A stretch of 64,000 bases of DNA from Sapria himalayana (GCA_029783825.1 JAREIK010000345.1:164001-228000), one strand, 5' to 3'; counted from the stretch's first letter, positions 1 to 11,605 are shown. A program made the numbers and translations. Notes: generated from the letters alone by a model not told the origin.

Positions 1-300
1 ATAATTGTAGGATCATCTTGTTGAATTGCGCATTCCCAATGGCAGTCATTGTTAAGATCTAAAGTTCAGATCTGGTTTCTAATTTATTTTGCATCCCATT
101 TGGCTTGAGTTTCTCTTTCTAATGGTAGAAGATGGTGCGTCTTGATATTGTGTTGGATTGCCTCATGTTTTTAACTTTTGATTTACCTTTTATTGTTCAT
201 CTCTATTTCTTTTATTATTTACTCTTTTTAAAGTCTACATTTTATATCTCTAGGCCTTATAGTATACTATAGTAGTTTAGCCCAATGTCACAACATTAGG
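1..300. other. AT-rich stretch, nothing recognised
   Basis: I see no open frame with family resemblance and no terminal repeats in this stretch. It could be intron or intergenic DNA. Confidence 0.4.
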
Positions 301-520
301 TTGAAGTCGTGACATTAAATAAAATTCAAATCTTCTTTGGAGCACAAAGTTTTAACGACAACTAATATCTCAACTCAGAAAATTTTTTTCTAGAGGACAA
401 AGTTACGATAAAAAAAGATATTGAGTAAGAATTTTTTTTATAAAGCACAAAGTTATGACATAAAAAGATGCCACACCTGAGAAAATTTATTTTTGAAATA
501 TAAAATCACTAAGTCAAAAA
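300..520. repeat. degenerate tandem repeat, about 50-bp period
   Basis: The core ACAAAGTT recurs at 344, 397 and 447. Each core is followed by a run rich in GATA or AAAAGAT and then a poly-T tract after a CTGAGAAAA-like string. Three diverged units of 50-53 bp can be counted. No coding potential is seen, and 520-850 holds nothing further that I recognise. Confidence 0.45.
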
Positions 521-1401
521 ATGTAATGATTGAAGAATATATTAAGGTGTTAGAAGATATCATGACTTGACATATCAAATTGATACTTTGTTGCTATGAT
601 GTGGAAATGCTATCATGGCTAAAATTGTGATTTATGCTTAGGCATACAAGATAACGGTAATGTGGGTGTACCTATGCAACTTGCCTCGATGCTAGATTTT
701 AAAAGTGGTTTTGTTATACAACAAAGGAGTCTATAGTAATGATATATTTTTTTGATATTTAATTTTGAGTTTTATATATTATTTTAGTTTTATAATTTAT
801 TTGCTAAATACAAATAGTTAAAAAAATATCACATAGTGAATTTAGTGATAATTAATATGATGCTGATGTAGATATAAATATTAATTATAATCCTACAAAA
901 AGATTATAGTCAAAAATTATGTTTTCTCCAACAACTACCTCATAATCTAATTTGTTACCTAAAAAATAAAAAAAATAGGCAAATATTAATAGTATGAACA
1001 CATTTCAAAATAATAAAAAATAAAAAATTTAGAGATATCTATGAAGAATTATCACAATATATATATGTGTCAAAAGATATATACATATAGAAGTGTATGT
1101 GAGACCGAGCACCTAATGAGGCATGTTGACTAATGTAATAAATAATATAGTGTATTAGATCCAAATCAAACCCAACTTAGCGTTAGAGTTTTTCATGTTA
1201 GATCTAGATAGAGGTGTCAAACGGGCCGGCCCGGCACGGCTCGGCACGGCCCGACCCATTTTTTTTGGGCACGTTCGTGCTACCGGGCAGGGCACGGTTT
1301 AAAAATTACCGAGCCCGGCACGGCCCGTAGGCACGGCGGGCCGTGCCTTGCCTGGCCCGCTCGGGCATGCCTGTCCGAGTGGTTCGGGATACGGGAAGAC
1401 A

Positions 1402-1431
1402 GCGGGTCGGGTCGAATCAGACCCGACCCGC
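1402..1431. repeat. subterminal hairpin with 6-nt loop (outer MITE)
   Basis: Twelve-base arms (1402-1413 and 1420-1431, GCGGGTCGGGTC with its complement) pair perfectly around a six-base loop. The same structure recurs in other members of this hAT family. Confidence 0.8.
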
Positions 1432-1742
1432 GGTCTTTTATGCGGGAGGGGCTTCCTGGGGTCGGGCTCACGGGACACCCGGCACGGGACTGACCCGTGC
1501 CGGGGTGCCGTGCCGCGTGCCGAACCGTGCTGGGTCAGGCATGGCACGGCTCAGGCCGAGCACGGCACGGCACTAGAGGTGTCAAACGGGCCGGCCCAGC
1601 ACGGCACGGCCCGTTTTTCACGTGCCCAGCCGTGCTACGGCACGGCACGGTTTTTTAAATTCGGGCACGGCAAGGCCGTTCCGTGCCGTGCCGGCCCACT
1701 CGGGCACGGGCGCACGGCAAGGCAGGGCATGCGGGGCTGGGC

Positions 1743-1768
1743 GGGTCGGGTCTGTTTGGACCCGACCC
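1743..1768. repeat. subterminal hairpin with 6-nt loop (nested MITE)
   Basis: Perfect ten-base arms GGGTCGGGTC (1743-1752) and GACCCGACCC (1759-1768) flank a six-base loop, at a place equivalent to the hairpins in the outer MITE and in the 3.5-kb element. Confidence 0.8.
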
Positions 1769-1802
1769 ACGGTCTTTTTACCGGGGGCGGGGCCCGGTTG
1801 GG

Positions 1803-1872
1803 TCACGAGTCACGACTCAGTGAGTCGTTACCGTGAGTCGTGACTCGTGAGTCGCGACTCACGACTCACGAC
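1803..1872. repeat. clustered GAGTC/GACTC palindromes
   Basis: A perfect 17-bp inverted repeat (1803-1819 with 1834-1850) is followed at once by a perfect 16-bp palindrome GTGAGTCGCGACTCAC (1847-1862) and more CGACTCA units to about 1872. This lies inside the nested MITE and is not found in its relatives in the window. Confidence 0.85.
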
Positions 1873-4441
1873 GCAGGCACGCGTGCCGGCGTGCCGTGCC
1901 AAGGCACGGCACGGCACGTGCTTTGTTCGCCCGGGCACGGCACGGGCTCGGGCACGTTTTTTGATCGTGCCGGGCCGGCCCAGGCACGGCCGAACCGTGC
2001 CGTGCCTCGTGCCGGGCCGGCCCGGCCCGTCACGTTTGACACCTCTACACGGCACGGCATGCGCCTAACCAGGGCACGGAATTTTTCCGTGCTGGGCCGG
2101 CCCAGGCACGGCTGAACTGTGCCGTGCCTCGTGTCGGGCCGGCCCGGCCCGGCCCGGTTGACACATGTAGATCTAGATTTAGTTTTGTTAATCAACTTCA
2201 TATATTGTAATAATTTTGGGAGAGAAATGACTAAATTAATTATGATCATGAATCTTTTGATTAGATTTTTGAAAGATCTAGGGTAGTTAGTATTTACAGA
2301 CCTACTTCAAACTTACTTGTCGTAGGATTTATATGTCTACAACTAGGAATGACGTAATAAAATATTATAAGCTAGAAAAATAATTAATAATTAATTAATT
2401 TAGGAAATTTAGTGGAGTGATATTTGTGATGTTCGATATATGAACTAGTCACAATGATGTTTTATTTGTATGACTCATCGTATACTATGTAGATTCAAAA
2501 TAAAAATTTAATAAAAAAAAATTTAGGATTTTTTGAGATTATTTATTCTCATGATGATTTTATTATATATGATTTTATGTCTTAGATTTTTAGAGAATAT
2601 GAAATTTAGAATAAAATATTTTGTATCAATTTTGATAATACTTCTAATAGTGGAGTAGCTATTAGTATATTTATTAGAGATAGGTTGTTAGATGATATAT
2701 TTCATGTTAGATGTACTCGTCACATAGTTAACTTGATAATATAAATAAAAATAAAAATTATTTTTTCATAGAAAAAATCAAAAATTCACAAAAATATCAA
2801 AAATCAAAAATTATTTTTAACATAGAACATGAGTTAGCAACTTATGCTTGTATGTGGGAAAAGAAACATTAAATAAATGTGAGATATCGTTAGAATTATA
2901 TTTATCTTATATTAGAGTCATGTGTTAGCTAGCAACATGTGATATACTATTATATTAATATTAAAAGTAATGAACTTATTATTGTTGATTCATACTAGGA
3001 TATATAAATTTATTTTATAAAATTCTTGAAGATTTTTAATGACATGATGAATATATATTCATTTATATATATTCCTATTATTTGCATTGTACTTAGGTAC
3101 AAATGTAATATTAGTAGTATGTTTTATAAATATAAAATATATTTTATATTTTGTGTCATGATTGTTGAGATGGAAATCTAATATTCAGAATATTAATATT
3201 TTATTTCAATTTTATATTGTTTGGCTACTTGTATAAATTATAAGGTTATAGTAGAATGAATAAAAAATATTTTGATATACATATCGACATGTATGAACGA
3301 TGTACACAAACTTAAAGGATTTTTCATGCAAAATTACTTAAAATTCTTACATATTATAATATTAGATATGATAGTTGTAGGTAGGCTTCGAGTATGGACA
3401 TGTATATTATATCCAGAGTTGATGACTTTTTTATTTAGTTAGACAAGAACAAATAATGAGATAGTCTGTTGATTAGGAGTGAGCTGTTTTGATACTTAAA
3501 TGTTGGTTATTACTTTATCATATTATATGATAATCAGAATTTATTCATTTTATTATGATAAAAATAATATGAAATTATCTATACCATGCTATCTAATATG
3601 ACACATGATCAACTAACCCCTATGACATCTAGTGTAGCATTGTAGCTTTTTATGTGGAAGAGAATATAATTCAGATAAGAAATTGAGATACGATCATATA
3701 TCGTAGAGATACTTGTTTGTAAGAAGGATTGGAAAGATTAAAAGGTTGGACATTAGGACAAGGTGCAAGAGATAATGATGGATAATGATTCATGGGACAT
3801 GAAGATTGAAGATACTGAGAGCACTAACAAAATCTTCAGACGCATTCATGATGACAATATGCATCTGTTTCCATACTAGCATATCACATATACTGATTGA
3901 TAATTCTTGATTCATGTATTAGTGATACTGTGTTAGTTTTTATTTATTTTTATTATTTTTTTATTTCATTATTATTTATGCACTATTAATCTACTGGATA
4001 TTTGGATTGTATTTATTATTATTTTTATTTTTGATATTTTTTTTATTTTATTATGATTTATGCAAATATCATATTATTCTTTTGTTTCATTATTGTTATT
4101 AAATGAAATTTTTAAATTTTTTTTGAGCTTAACCAAATATGATGTTAAATCATGATCGTTGTTTTAAATTTTTTTTTTTCAAATTTAAAATTTTGGCCCA
4201 TAAAGTAAAATTTGGCAAAAAAAATCCACAAACTAGCATAAAGCACCATTACTCATACCATGCCTGACATGTCTCAACATGACTCAACACTTTGTGGGTG
4301 AACCATGCCATGCTGGGCCGCAATTGTGGTTCTTGTGCTATGCCCGACATGACATAGTGACATGACCATGCTTCACTGAAATAGGCCGTATCGATATATT
4401 ATGGCTTGTTTGTTATCTCTAGCTGTTCTGTGTCATGCACG

Positions 4442-4650
4442 ACTGAATTGTGTCGTGCCGTGCCTCGCATGAATGAATTGTGTCGTGCTGTGGGCCATGT
4501 CTTGCATTAATGAATTGTGTTGTGATGTGGGCCTTGCCTTGCATGAATGAATTGTGTCGTGCTGTGGGCCATGCCACGCTCAACTGTATTGTGTCGTGCT
4601 GTGGGCCATGCCACGCTCAACTGTATTGTGTCGTGGGCCATGCCTGAGTC
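4442..4650. repeat. 37-bp tandem repeat at the end of hAT copy 1
   Basis: The unit contains TGAATTGTGTCGTGCTGTGG followed by GCCATGCC-type sequence and repeats about five times at 37-bp spacing, with a shortened last unit. It lies just inside the right terminus of hAT copy 1 and derives from its GC-rich subterminal sequence. Confidence 0.8.
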
Positions 4651-4673
4651 TCTTGTCCTGGTTTACACCTCTA

Positions 4674-5540
4674 CTCCACATTGACATACTGGTCTTCAAT
4701 GTTGCATCTATCATCGGCACCCTTTAAGTAGATGTGTGATGCATGTCCATTGTTGCACATTTGTGCATTTGTACCTACACACACACAATGAACACATGTG
4801 TACCATTATAGATGCACACACCCATATGCATGAATCGGTGCTATTACAAAAACATGCTTTATGCTTAAAATCTTCATCTTACCTAGGTTTTGTCTATGAT
4901 ATTGTGTGAATTGTAAAATCATAAAAAAATTTTCAATTGTAATATGGAATGTGTACAAGGGGAATCACAAACATATAACTTAAATTTTGATTGAGGAAGC
5001 ATGCATGTTGGGTACTTACATTCATAAGTATAATTGAAATAAAAAAAAAAGGTAGTAAATCGTAATAGTGATACTAATTTTATAACATATGAAATTCAAA
5101 ATTTGTAATGTTATGCTCTATTTTTTTATGTAATATAGTTTACTTTCGAATTCTAAAATTTTTGCAAATTCAATCTAAGAGATGCAATAAATCATAATAT
5201 TAATGCCAGAATGATTTGATGTATTCAAGTGTAATTAAATATTGAATAGGAAATACAACCAATGCAATTTTATTGATCTTATTTTTTTGATTGACTTTGA
5301 TAATAATAATAACTAATAGGAAAAATACAAATATATAGATCCAAATTAATATTTACATGGAGATGTGGAAGATGAATTAAATGTTGAGAATGTTATACTT
5401 ATTGAGAGTGATGATTTAATTTTTTGATCATTTAATTCACCATGAAAATAATTGATTTACCTTAATGAGTTAAATATTGATTTATTTTTTTAGATTAGAT
5501 ATTAAATATTAAGTATTAGAGAATTCCATGCAAGACAACC
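4674..5540. other. unclassified AT-rich stretch
   Basis: There is a short CA-rich run near 4781-4800. Otherwise I recognise no gene or element here. Confidence 0.4.
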
Positions 5541-6500
5541 AAAATACATCAATGACTTTAATTGCTAGTACAAGAAGAGATTGTTAAAGGAAAGACAAAT
5601 GTAGTAGTAGGAGAGCTTCTTTTTAATATTTTTATTGTAAGTGGAATTGATAGACTCAAGATACTTATTGGGTTTTGCACCCCAATTGAATTTGACAGGC
5701 AAAGTACTCACATGACACAAGGGGATACACAAAATCTTTCCACACATCTAGAGAGAAAAATGATAGTTTTTTTTAGAGCAACTATACTTTTTTTAATAAT
5801 TTTTAGATATTATAATTTTTCACATAAGTAGATAGCATTAGATATTTATAATTGTAAGTATTGGTATGATCTTTTATGTTTTTGATTATGAAAATATTAA
5901 TCCAGGTCCTCTCACTTTGTTTCTATTCTTGAATATGTTTGAATGTCCTTATAGTTTATTATCTGTGAGGTATATTACAAAATAACTTAATTTTAATATT
6001 TATTTTTGGTTTTTTATATTATTTTGTAAGATTAAATAATTTTTAGGAAGATATTTTTTGATATATGCCTTTTAATTATTTTTCTCAATCATGAGGACAC
6101 CTATTAGATGTTTAATCATTTTGATCATTTGTTTATTTGTTTTCATCTTGTTTATTTTTTTTGTTAAAGTTGAGAATTATAAATCCAAAAAAGAATAGAA
6201 TTATTTTTGTTGATTATGAAGGATCTCAATTAGCAAAACATATTAGAACCTCACATTTGATATGTCATTCTAATACTAGTAGGGATCAATTATTTTTTGA
6301 TTCATATATATGCTTAAAAATTTGTAAATTTGAGACTTATGTTGAATTGAAATATTTTATAATTTTTATTAATGTTTATTCTAGATTTATATATTCATAT
6401 TATTTAGAGTAAAATAATATTTTTTCTTATAATTATGTATTTTCATAAAATAATAAAAATGCATATAATGATGAGTTGTATGTAGACTAAGTATTGGAGA
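5541..6500 (+). pseudogene. Ty1/Copia relic, integrase N-terminal part
   Basis: The frame 6137-6412 resembles the Copia pre-integrase/integrase start. Its end reads V-E-L-K-Y-F-I-I-F-I-N-V-Y-S-R-F, matching the family pattern 'G-F-K-Y-F-V-x-F-I-D-D-Y-S-R-F' with the second aspartate of the pair changed. The stretch 5541-6100 is less certain and only open in part. A second related piece of the same domain lies at 7990-8160, so two Copia fragments are juxtaposed. Neither is functional. Confidence 0.55.
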
Positions 6501-6967
6501 GTGCATGTTGTGATGAGTTGCCTCAATCACATGTCATATGTACATATTCATGCTTTTGTATTTAGTGTGCTAATTTAATATTTATTCTTACTTTAAAATG
6601 ATATTTGAAATTCTAATTTTAAAATTTGTGTACATTTGTTTCTTGAATCTCTTTGTTGAAGAGATTATTGTAGGATATAGGTAGCATCTCTATTGGTGAA
6701 TTTTTTTTTTTTGTAATATTTTTTGGGTTAATTTTAGGTAATATAATAAATGTATAATTTTTTTTTTGAATATATTATTAATGATATACATTTATTTGTT
6801 CTATGTCTTCTAACTTTTTTTTTCCTATTTATTAACTTTGTTTACTTGTGAAAATTAGATGTAGGAATATATGAAAGGGTAAAGGTGATAGATTTTTCTC
6901 ACAGAGTGCTAGTTGGAGGATTATATACAATCATGAGATGGTTTGATGTTTTATCCTGAGCAATGAA
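6500..6967. other. unclassified AT-rich stretch
   Basis: Poly-T rich. I see no gene or clear element. Confidence 0.35.
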
Positions 6968-7452
6968 GGTTGAGTTAGAGGTGTTAACCGGGCCGGGCCG
7001 GCCCGGCACGAGGCATGGCACGGTTCAGCCATGCATGGGCCGGCCCGACACTGGAAAATTCCATGCCCGGGCCCGTGCCGTGCCCGGGTTAGGCACGAGT
7101 CGTGCCGTGCCTGGCCCGTGCCTGGCCTGCCACGGTTCGACCCGTGTCACGGCACACCGGCATGGGTTTGTCCCTTGTCAGGTGTCCCTTGAGCCCGACC
7201 CCGCGATGGCTTCTCCTGCAAAAAAGACTGCAGGTCGGGTCTGATTCGACTTGACCCGCGGTCCCCTGAATCCCGAACCATACGGACAGGCCAGCCCGAG
7301 CGGGCCGGCAAGGCACGGCTCACCGTGCCTGGGGGCAGTGCCGGGCCCGGCTATTTTAAACCGTGCCGGGCCAGGCACGTAGGCAGGCTTGTGCTCAAAA
7401 AAAAAAAAATGGGCTGGGCCGGGCCAGCCCGTTTGACACATGTAGGTTGAGT
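6968..7452. mobile_element. non-autonomous hAT MITE (469 bp) with target-site duplication
   Basis: The element is 6976-7444. The left end is TAGAGGTGTTAA and the right end, read inward, is TACATGTGTCAA, the same right-end variant as the MITE at 1209-2169. It is flanked by a perfect 8-bp duplication GGTTGAGT (6968-6975 and 7445-7452). GC-rich throughout. A subterminal hairpin (7233-7256) with a six-base loop is present but has two mismatches. The perfect duplication suggests a fairly recent insertion. Confidence 0.93.
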
Positions 7453-7890
7453 GTATTATATTTTGGGACCGATCATTTGGAATAAGATACCTCTTATGAA
7501 AGTGAGTGTTGAGTGTGACTATTATTTCTTTTGAACAGTAAATGTAAGAATAAGATCATCTTATTGTGTTGGGGCTAGTAGTAGATTGAGGAATAAATAC
7601 TATCTATTTGTTAATTATGAGATGGAGAAGCATATGGTCATTTATGCTCATGATTATATGGACTAGGTAGATTGAACTGAGCAATATTAGTAACTTAAGA
7701 GAAGTTTGTAGCTAAAGGAATTCTATCATTAAAGTTCTTTTTAATATTACTAGAAAATGGCCCGACAACATGCAATGTTGTTGAAAAGAATAGAAATTCA
7801 CAAGCAAAAATGGAATAATATTCTAATTCAACATCTTAAAAATTGCTAATAGAGAAGAAACATGATTAGTTGAAGTTTTTATTTTTTTTC
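7453..7890. other. unclassified stretch
   Basis: No convincing frame. It may belong to the surrounding Copia debris. Confidence 0.35.
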
Positions 7891-7899
7891 TTTTTAGGC

Positions 7900-8753
7900 A
7901 TGTTAATTTTAAAATTATTTTATAGTTTTTTATCTCTCACATTATTCTAATATTAATAGGAATTCATTTAATCTTTTTAATGTATATATTTGAAGATCTC
8001 ATAAGTTTGTTATGTGCCATAAATAGATAGATTTTATTATATTTTTAATGTATTTCAACTTAATGAGTATTTATTTAAAGAAAAATTATTTTTTATATTT
8101 ATATATTTTCATAAAATAATAAAAATATAATTTAGTTATGTTATTAAAATATTAAGAAATAATAATATATTAAAATACCTAAATGAAAATTTAGTTCATA
8201 TTTTCATAGGTATTAAATATTATAGTGAATTTGTATCAACATATCACCCCTAGGGTATGATAGCAAAAAAAAAAAGCTCAGTATTTAGTTAAAATTATTA
8301 AGATTCTCTATACATAAAAGCATGTTTAAGTAGTTTTATATGTACTTTTGTTGTGTATGATTTTTCTCTTAGACACGACAATGACATCAAAGATAATTGC
8401 TTGTGCATTTATTGTCTACTCCAATATTCATGGTTGGTAGAAAATATTACATCAAACCTCATCTCAGATTGTAATGATCTAAGAGAGTTGAAATATTAAG
8501 CTTGTTCTTTGCTTGATTGAGGCTCCTATATAAGCTATAGTGAAATATGTTCTTACTTGCCTTAATAACTTGTGAAGTTGCTGGATCATAATTATATCAT
8601 ATTTTGCTCTGCATTCTTCACTTTTTATAATAGTTCTGTAAGTTATTGAATCTTATTATAATAAGAGAGAGGAGTTCATAATGATGACATGCCACCATTT
8701 GGAGATTTTTCATTTACCACCACTATTTTTCTGCCTGATCTAACAATTTCAGA
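7900..8753 (+). pseudogene. Ty1/Copia relic, integrase part (left half)
   Basis: Stop-ridden frames match Copia integrase in order. A piece resembling the domain start lies at 7990-8160 (F-I-I-F-L-M-Y-F-N-L-M). A Y-H-P-x-G-M-I-A-K-K-K stretch at about 8230-8275 corresponds to the 'P-Q-Q-N-G-V-A-E-R-K-N' motif. The relic is cut at 8753 by the hAT element and resumes at 12257. Confidence 0.6.
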
Positions 8754-8954
8754 TAGAGGTGTCAACCGGGCCGGCCAGGCCCGGCACGAGGCACGGCACG
8801 GTTCAGTTGTGCCTGGGCCGGCCCGACATGTTTTTGAACCGTGCCCCGGCCAGTTCCATGGCACGGCACGCCGGCACGGGTCCTTTCCGTGCCGGTTTGA
8901 GCTCACGCGCCACTGGGGCACGCGTGAGCGTGACCCTGCCCCTGACTAAAAAAA

Positions 8955-8992
8955 GACCGCGGGTCTGGTCTGATTAGACCCGACCCGCGGTC
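8955..8992. repeat. subterminal hairpin with 6-nt loop (full-length hAT)
   Basis: Sixteen-base arms (8955-8970 and 8977-8992) pair with one mismatch around the loop TGATTA. The arm core matches those of the MITEs at 1402, 1743 and 7233. Confidence 0.8.
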
Positions 8993-9483
8993 CCGACACT
9001 CGACCCAATCCCAACGTGGAAAAAAAAATTCAAATATAATTGAATTTCAGTCGTTGGATTCGCCTCCAATGGCTAGGGGACAGAATCCGACGGTCCTGGT
9101 GATTATGCCCCCTAAATGTATATAAAAAATTTACAAAAATAATAAAAAAATATCTTTTTTTATAAAAAATTAATATCTTTAATCTATAAATTATACCCCC
9201 CTCCCTATAACATTTATGTTTTTCAAAAACATAAATTCTCTCAAAACTCTCTCTCTCACATAAACTGTGCATCTCTCTCTCGGGCCTCGGGATTTTGCTT
9301 TCGGCTTGGATTTTCGTGAAACTCGACTTGAGTTTTGATCATCAGAGCTTGCTGCCGTGCACCTTGCACGTGACTGACCATATTGTTTTTACCGGGTAAT
9401 TTATTTTACGTTGTTTTTTACTTTCTCTCTCTCTAAAGTTTCTCTCTCTAGAAAAAACTAGGAAAAAATAAAAAACATAAAAA

Positions 9484-11605
9484 ATGACAAATACACCTGA
9501 AACATATTTAAATTTGGAAAATGAAAATATTACACAGAGGTCCGAGGCTGCTGAAACTTTGGTTTCTCCAGTCGTATCAACCAAATCCCAAAGTTCTAAA
9601 AAATAAAAAACTAGGAGGACTTTTGTAGTTTGGACTCATTTTAAAATCATAACACAAAAAAATGTAATGAGTGAGGAACAAGAAATGACAGTGCAAATAT
9701 TGTATGAGACTTTTAACATGCAAGAGTTCATTTGGAACTGGACACCTTAAGAGGCATGCGGAATTATACACTAAAAAACATGGACCCTTAGATCCTAGGC
9801 AAACCCAACTTGACACTACATTTTTTGAGATTGGATCGAGTTCAGTCTCAAAGTTTACCCCCTTCGTATACTCTAGCGAGTTGGGTAGGGACGGCATGAC
9901 CAGACCCATCATATTGATGGGTCTTCCGATCAGATTTTCGGAAGATCCAAGGGTAGTGTGCATCATGCAGACTTATTTTCGGCCTTTCTATCATAAGATT
10001 CCTAGGTCCACATCTAGGAATGACATACTAAAGATATATAAGTTAGAAAAACAAAAAATAATTAAGGAATTTATGGCATATAGTGGAGTGGTGTTCGTGA
10101 CATCCGATATATGGACAAGTCACGATGATTCTTCTTATGCACGTCTCACGAGTCACTATGTAGATTCTAATTGGACAATCAATAAAAAAATTTTAGGATT
10201 CATTGAGATTCTTCATCCTCATGATGACCCGACCATTTTTGAGTGTATGATGAAAATCTTTAGGGAATATAAAATTCAAAATAAAATTTTTAGTGTCACA
10301 TTCGATAACGCTTCTAATAATGGCGTAGCGATCAATATGTTTGTTAGGAATATTAGAGACGCATCATTAAGAGAGATCTTTCATTTCAGATGCATGTGTC
10401 ACGTGATTAACCTGATTGTTCAAGTGGGTAAGAAGGTGTGTTCCCCTGCGTTGGAAAATATACGCAATGCACTCAAGTATATTCGCACTCCTCGCAGATA
10501 ACAAGAGTTTGGTACTCTCTGTTTGTCTGCGAATCTTAAGAAGAAGAAATTCCAATCGGATGTGAGACATCGTTGGAATTACACATACCTGATGTTGGAA
10601 TCATGTGTTGGATACGAATACCTGATATCCGACTACGTCAATAGTAAGAGTGACGAACTTATTATTGACGACACTGACTGGGCTTCAGAAATTTTATTTA
10701 TGAAATTCCTGAAGATATTTTATGACACGACGAATATGTATTCGTCGGTTTATACGCCCACCACTTGCATTGCACTCCGGTGCATATGCAACATTAGTAG
10801 CATGTTTAGGAAGTATCGAGCTGACCCGACGCTTAGCCATATGGTTGCAGAGATGGAGACCAAGTACTTGAAGTACTGGTCTACCGTTTCATCTCTTTAT
10901 TGCCTCGCTGCATGCATGGACCCTAGGGCTAAGGTGGAAGGGGTAGAAAATATCCTTACTTTCATTTTCTCGTGCATGAACCGGGAAGAGCCACCTGAAG
11001 GGTTCATTCACGAGAAGTTGACTGACATGTTCACATACTACGATACTAGGTATGATGGTGGTGGTGGTGAGACTGTGATTATGGACATTGATACCTTGTT
11101 CGGAGATGACGATTATTCCATTCAGCTAGCGAGTGGGAAACGTAGGGGTGGACCATCATATAGGAGCGAGCTGTCTCAGTACTTAGATACCGATTACTGC
11201 TCAATACTATCACATTCTGATACTAAGAATCTTGATTTATTACAGTGGTGGAAATCATATGAGTCCACCTATCCCATGCTATCTAGGATGACACGGGATC
11301 TACTGACTCTTTCGGTGTCGAGCGTAGCATTGAAGTCTGCTTTTTCTGTTGCAGTGAACGTGATTTCGGATAGGAGATCGAGATTACGTCCAGATATGGT
11401 TGAGGCCTTGGCATGTTTGAAGGATTGTAAGGAATCGATGTTTAGCATCCATGATCGTGCTAGAGCCGGTACTGGGACAAACACTACAGTCGCATCCTCA
11501 TTCACTACGATGGCGGAAGAGTTGATTGCCGATGATGATGATCCATATGATACTGATCTTGATGTTTCGGCTGATGATTCTCATGATATACCGATTGACG
11601 ATTGA
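9484..11605 (+). pseudogene. hAT (Ac/Tam3-like) transposase, disrupted
   Basis: It encodes a DNA transposase acting on hAT termini in the nucleus. A putative start at 9484 opens a 40-codon leader ended by TAA at 9604. The same frame then gives a BED-finger start with W-T-H-F (about 9630). A one-base shift near 9690 moves to the main frame: C-K-Y-C, then H-L-K-R-H followed by Tyr where a third ligand Cys is expected. The RNase-H core follows, with the first Asp in D-I-W-T-S (about 10110) and the second in F-D-N-A-S-N-N (about 10302). A single TAA at 10499-10501 interrupts the frame, which then continues through a DUF4413-like region to the C-terminal dimerisation domain (about 11150-11430). 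There the usual S-E-S motif with the catalytic Glu reads L-K-S (Lys codon 11333-11335). The acidic tail ends at 11605. Total size fits plant hAT transposases. Not functional as read. Confidence 0.92.

Larger units (their letters stand above)
1566..2055. mobile_element. nested hAT MITE (474 bp) inside the outer MITE
   Basis: The element is 1574-2047. It starts TAGAGGTGTCAAACGG and ends CGTTTGACACCTCTA, so the termini are a perfect inverted repeat over at least 12 bp. It is flanked by a perfect 8-bp duplication CACGGCAC (1566-1573 and 2048-2055). The target was the GC-rich body of the outer MITE, so it inserted later than that element. It carries its own subterminal hairpin (1743-1768) and a cluster of GAGTC/GACTC palindromes. 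Confidence 0.93.
1201..2177. mobile_element. non-autonomous hAT MITE (961 bp) with its target-site duplication
   Basis: The element proper is 1209-2169. Its left end is TAGAGGTGTCAA and its right end, read inward, is TACATGTGTCAA; both are followed by GC-rich CGGGCCGG-type sequence. It is flanked by a perfect 8-bp duplication GATCTAGA (1201-1208 and 2170-2177), the length typical of hAT. It has no coding capacity; the many overlapping open frames on both strands only reflect GC-rich low-complexity DNA. It sits inside hAT copy 1 and is itself interrupted by a second MITE at 1574-2047. Confidence 0.93.
850..4673 (+). pseudogene. decayed hAT transposon copy 1 (Ac-like transposase relic)
   Basis: This is a heavily mutated + strand relative of the hAT element at 8754-12256. 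It follows that element's order: the leader and the run before the BED finger (about 860-1000), the zinc-finger H region (about 1105-1140), the first catalytic block (about 2430, reading D-I-stop-T-S), the second block FDNTSNSG (about 2628), the DUF4413-like region (about 2990-3330) and the C-terminal dimerisation block (about 3590-3800). Stops and indels occur throughout. The right end at 4662-4673 reads TTTACACCTCTA, matching the family terminus. The left terminus is not visible. The copy is interrupted by the MITE pair at 1209-2169. The catalytic Glu codon position here reads TAG. Confidence 0.8.

Noticed and set aside
1803..1872. bZIP/GCN4-like TGACTC sites as regulatory elements
   Set aside because: They are part of a dense palindrome cluster inside a MITE with no nearby gene; repeat expansion explains them better.
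1280..2249. Many overlapping open frames on both strands, Arg/Pro/Gly-rich
   Set aside because: They arise from GC-rich low-complexity MITE sequence with few stops. They cross element borders and show no protein family pattern.
4442..4650. Regular 37-bp repeats resembling a CRISPR array
   Set aside because: The units are contiguous without distinct spacers, derive from a hAT end, and the DNA is plant nuclear.
6963..7441. Open frames on both strands over the MITE
   Set aside because: Same cause: they lie within a non-autonomous element with inverted ends and have no domain resemblance.
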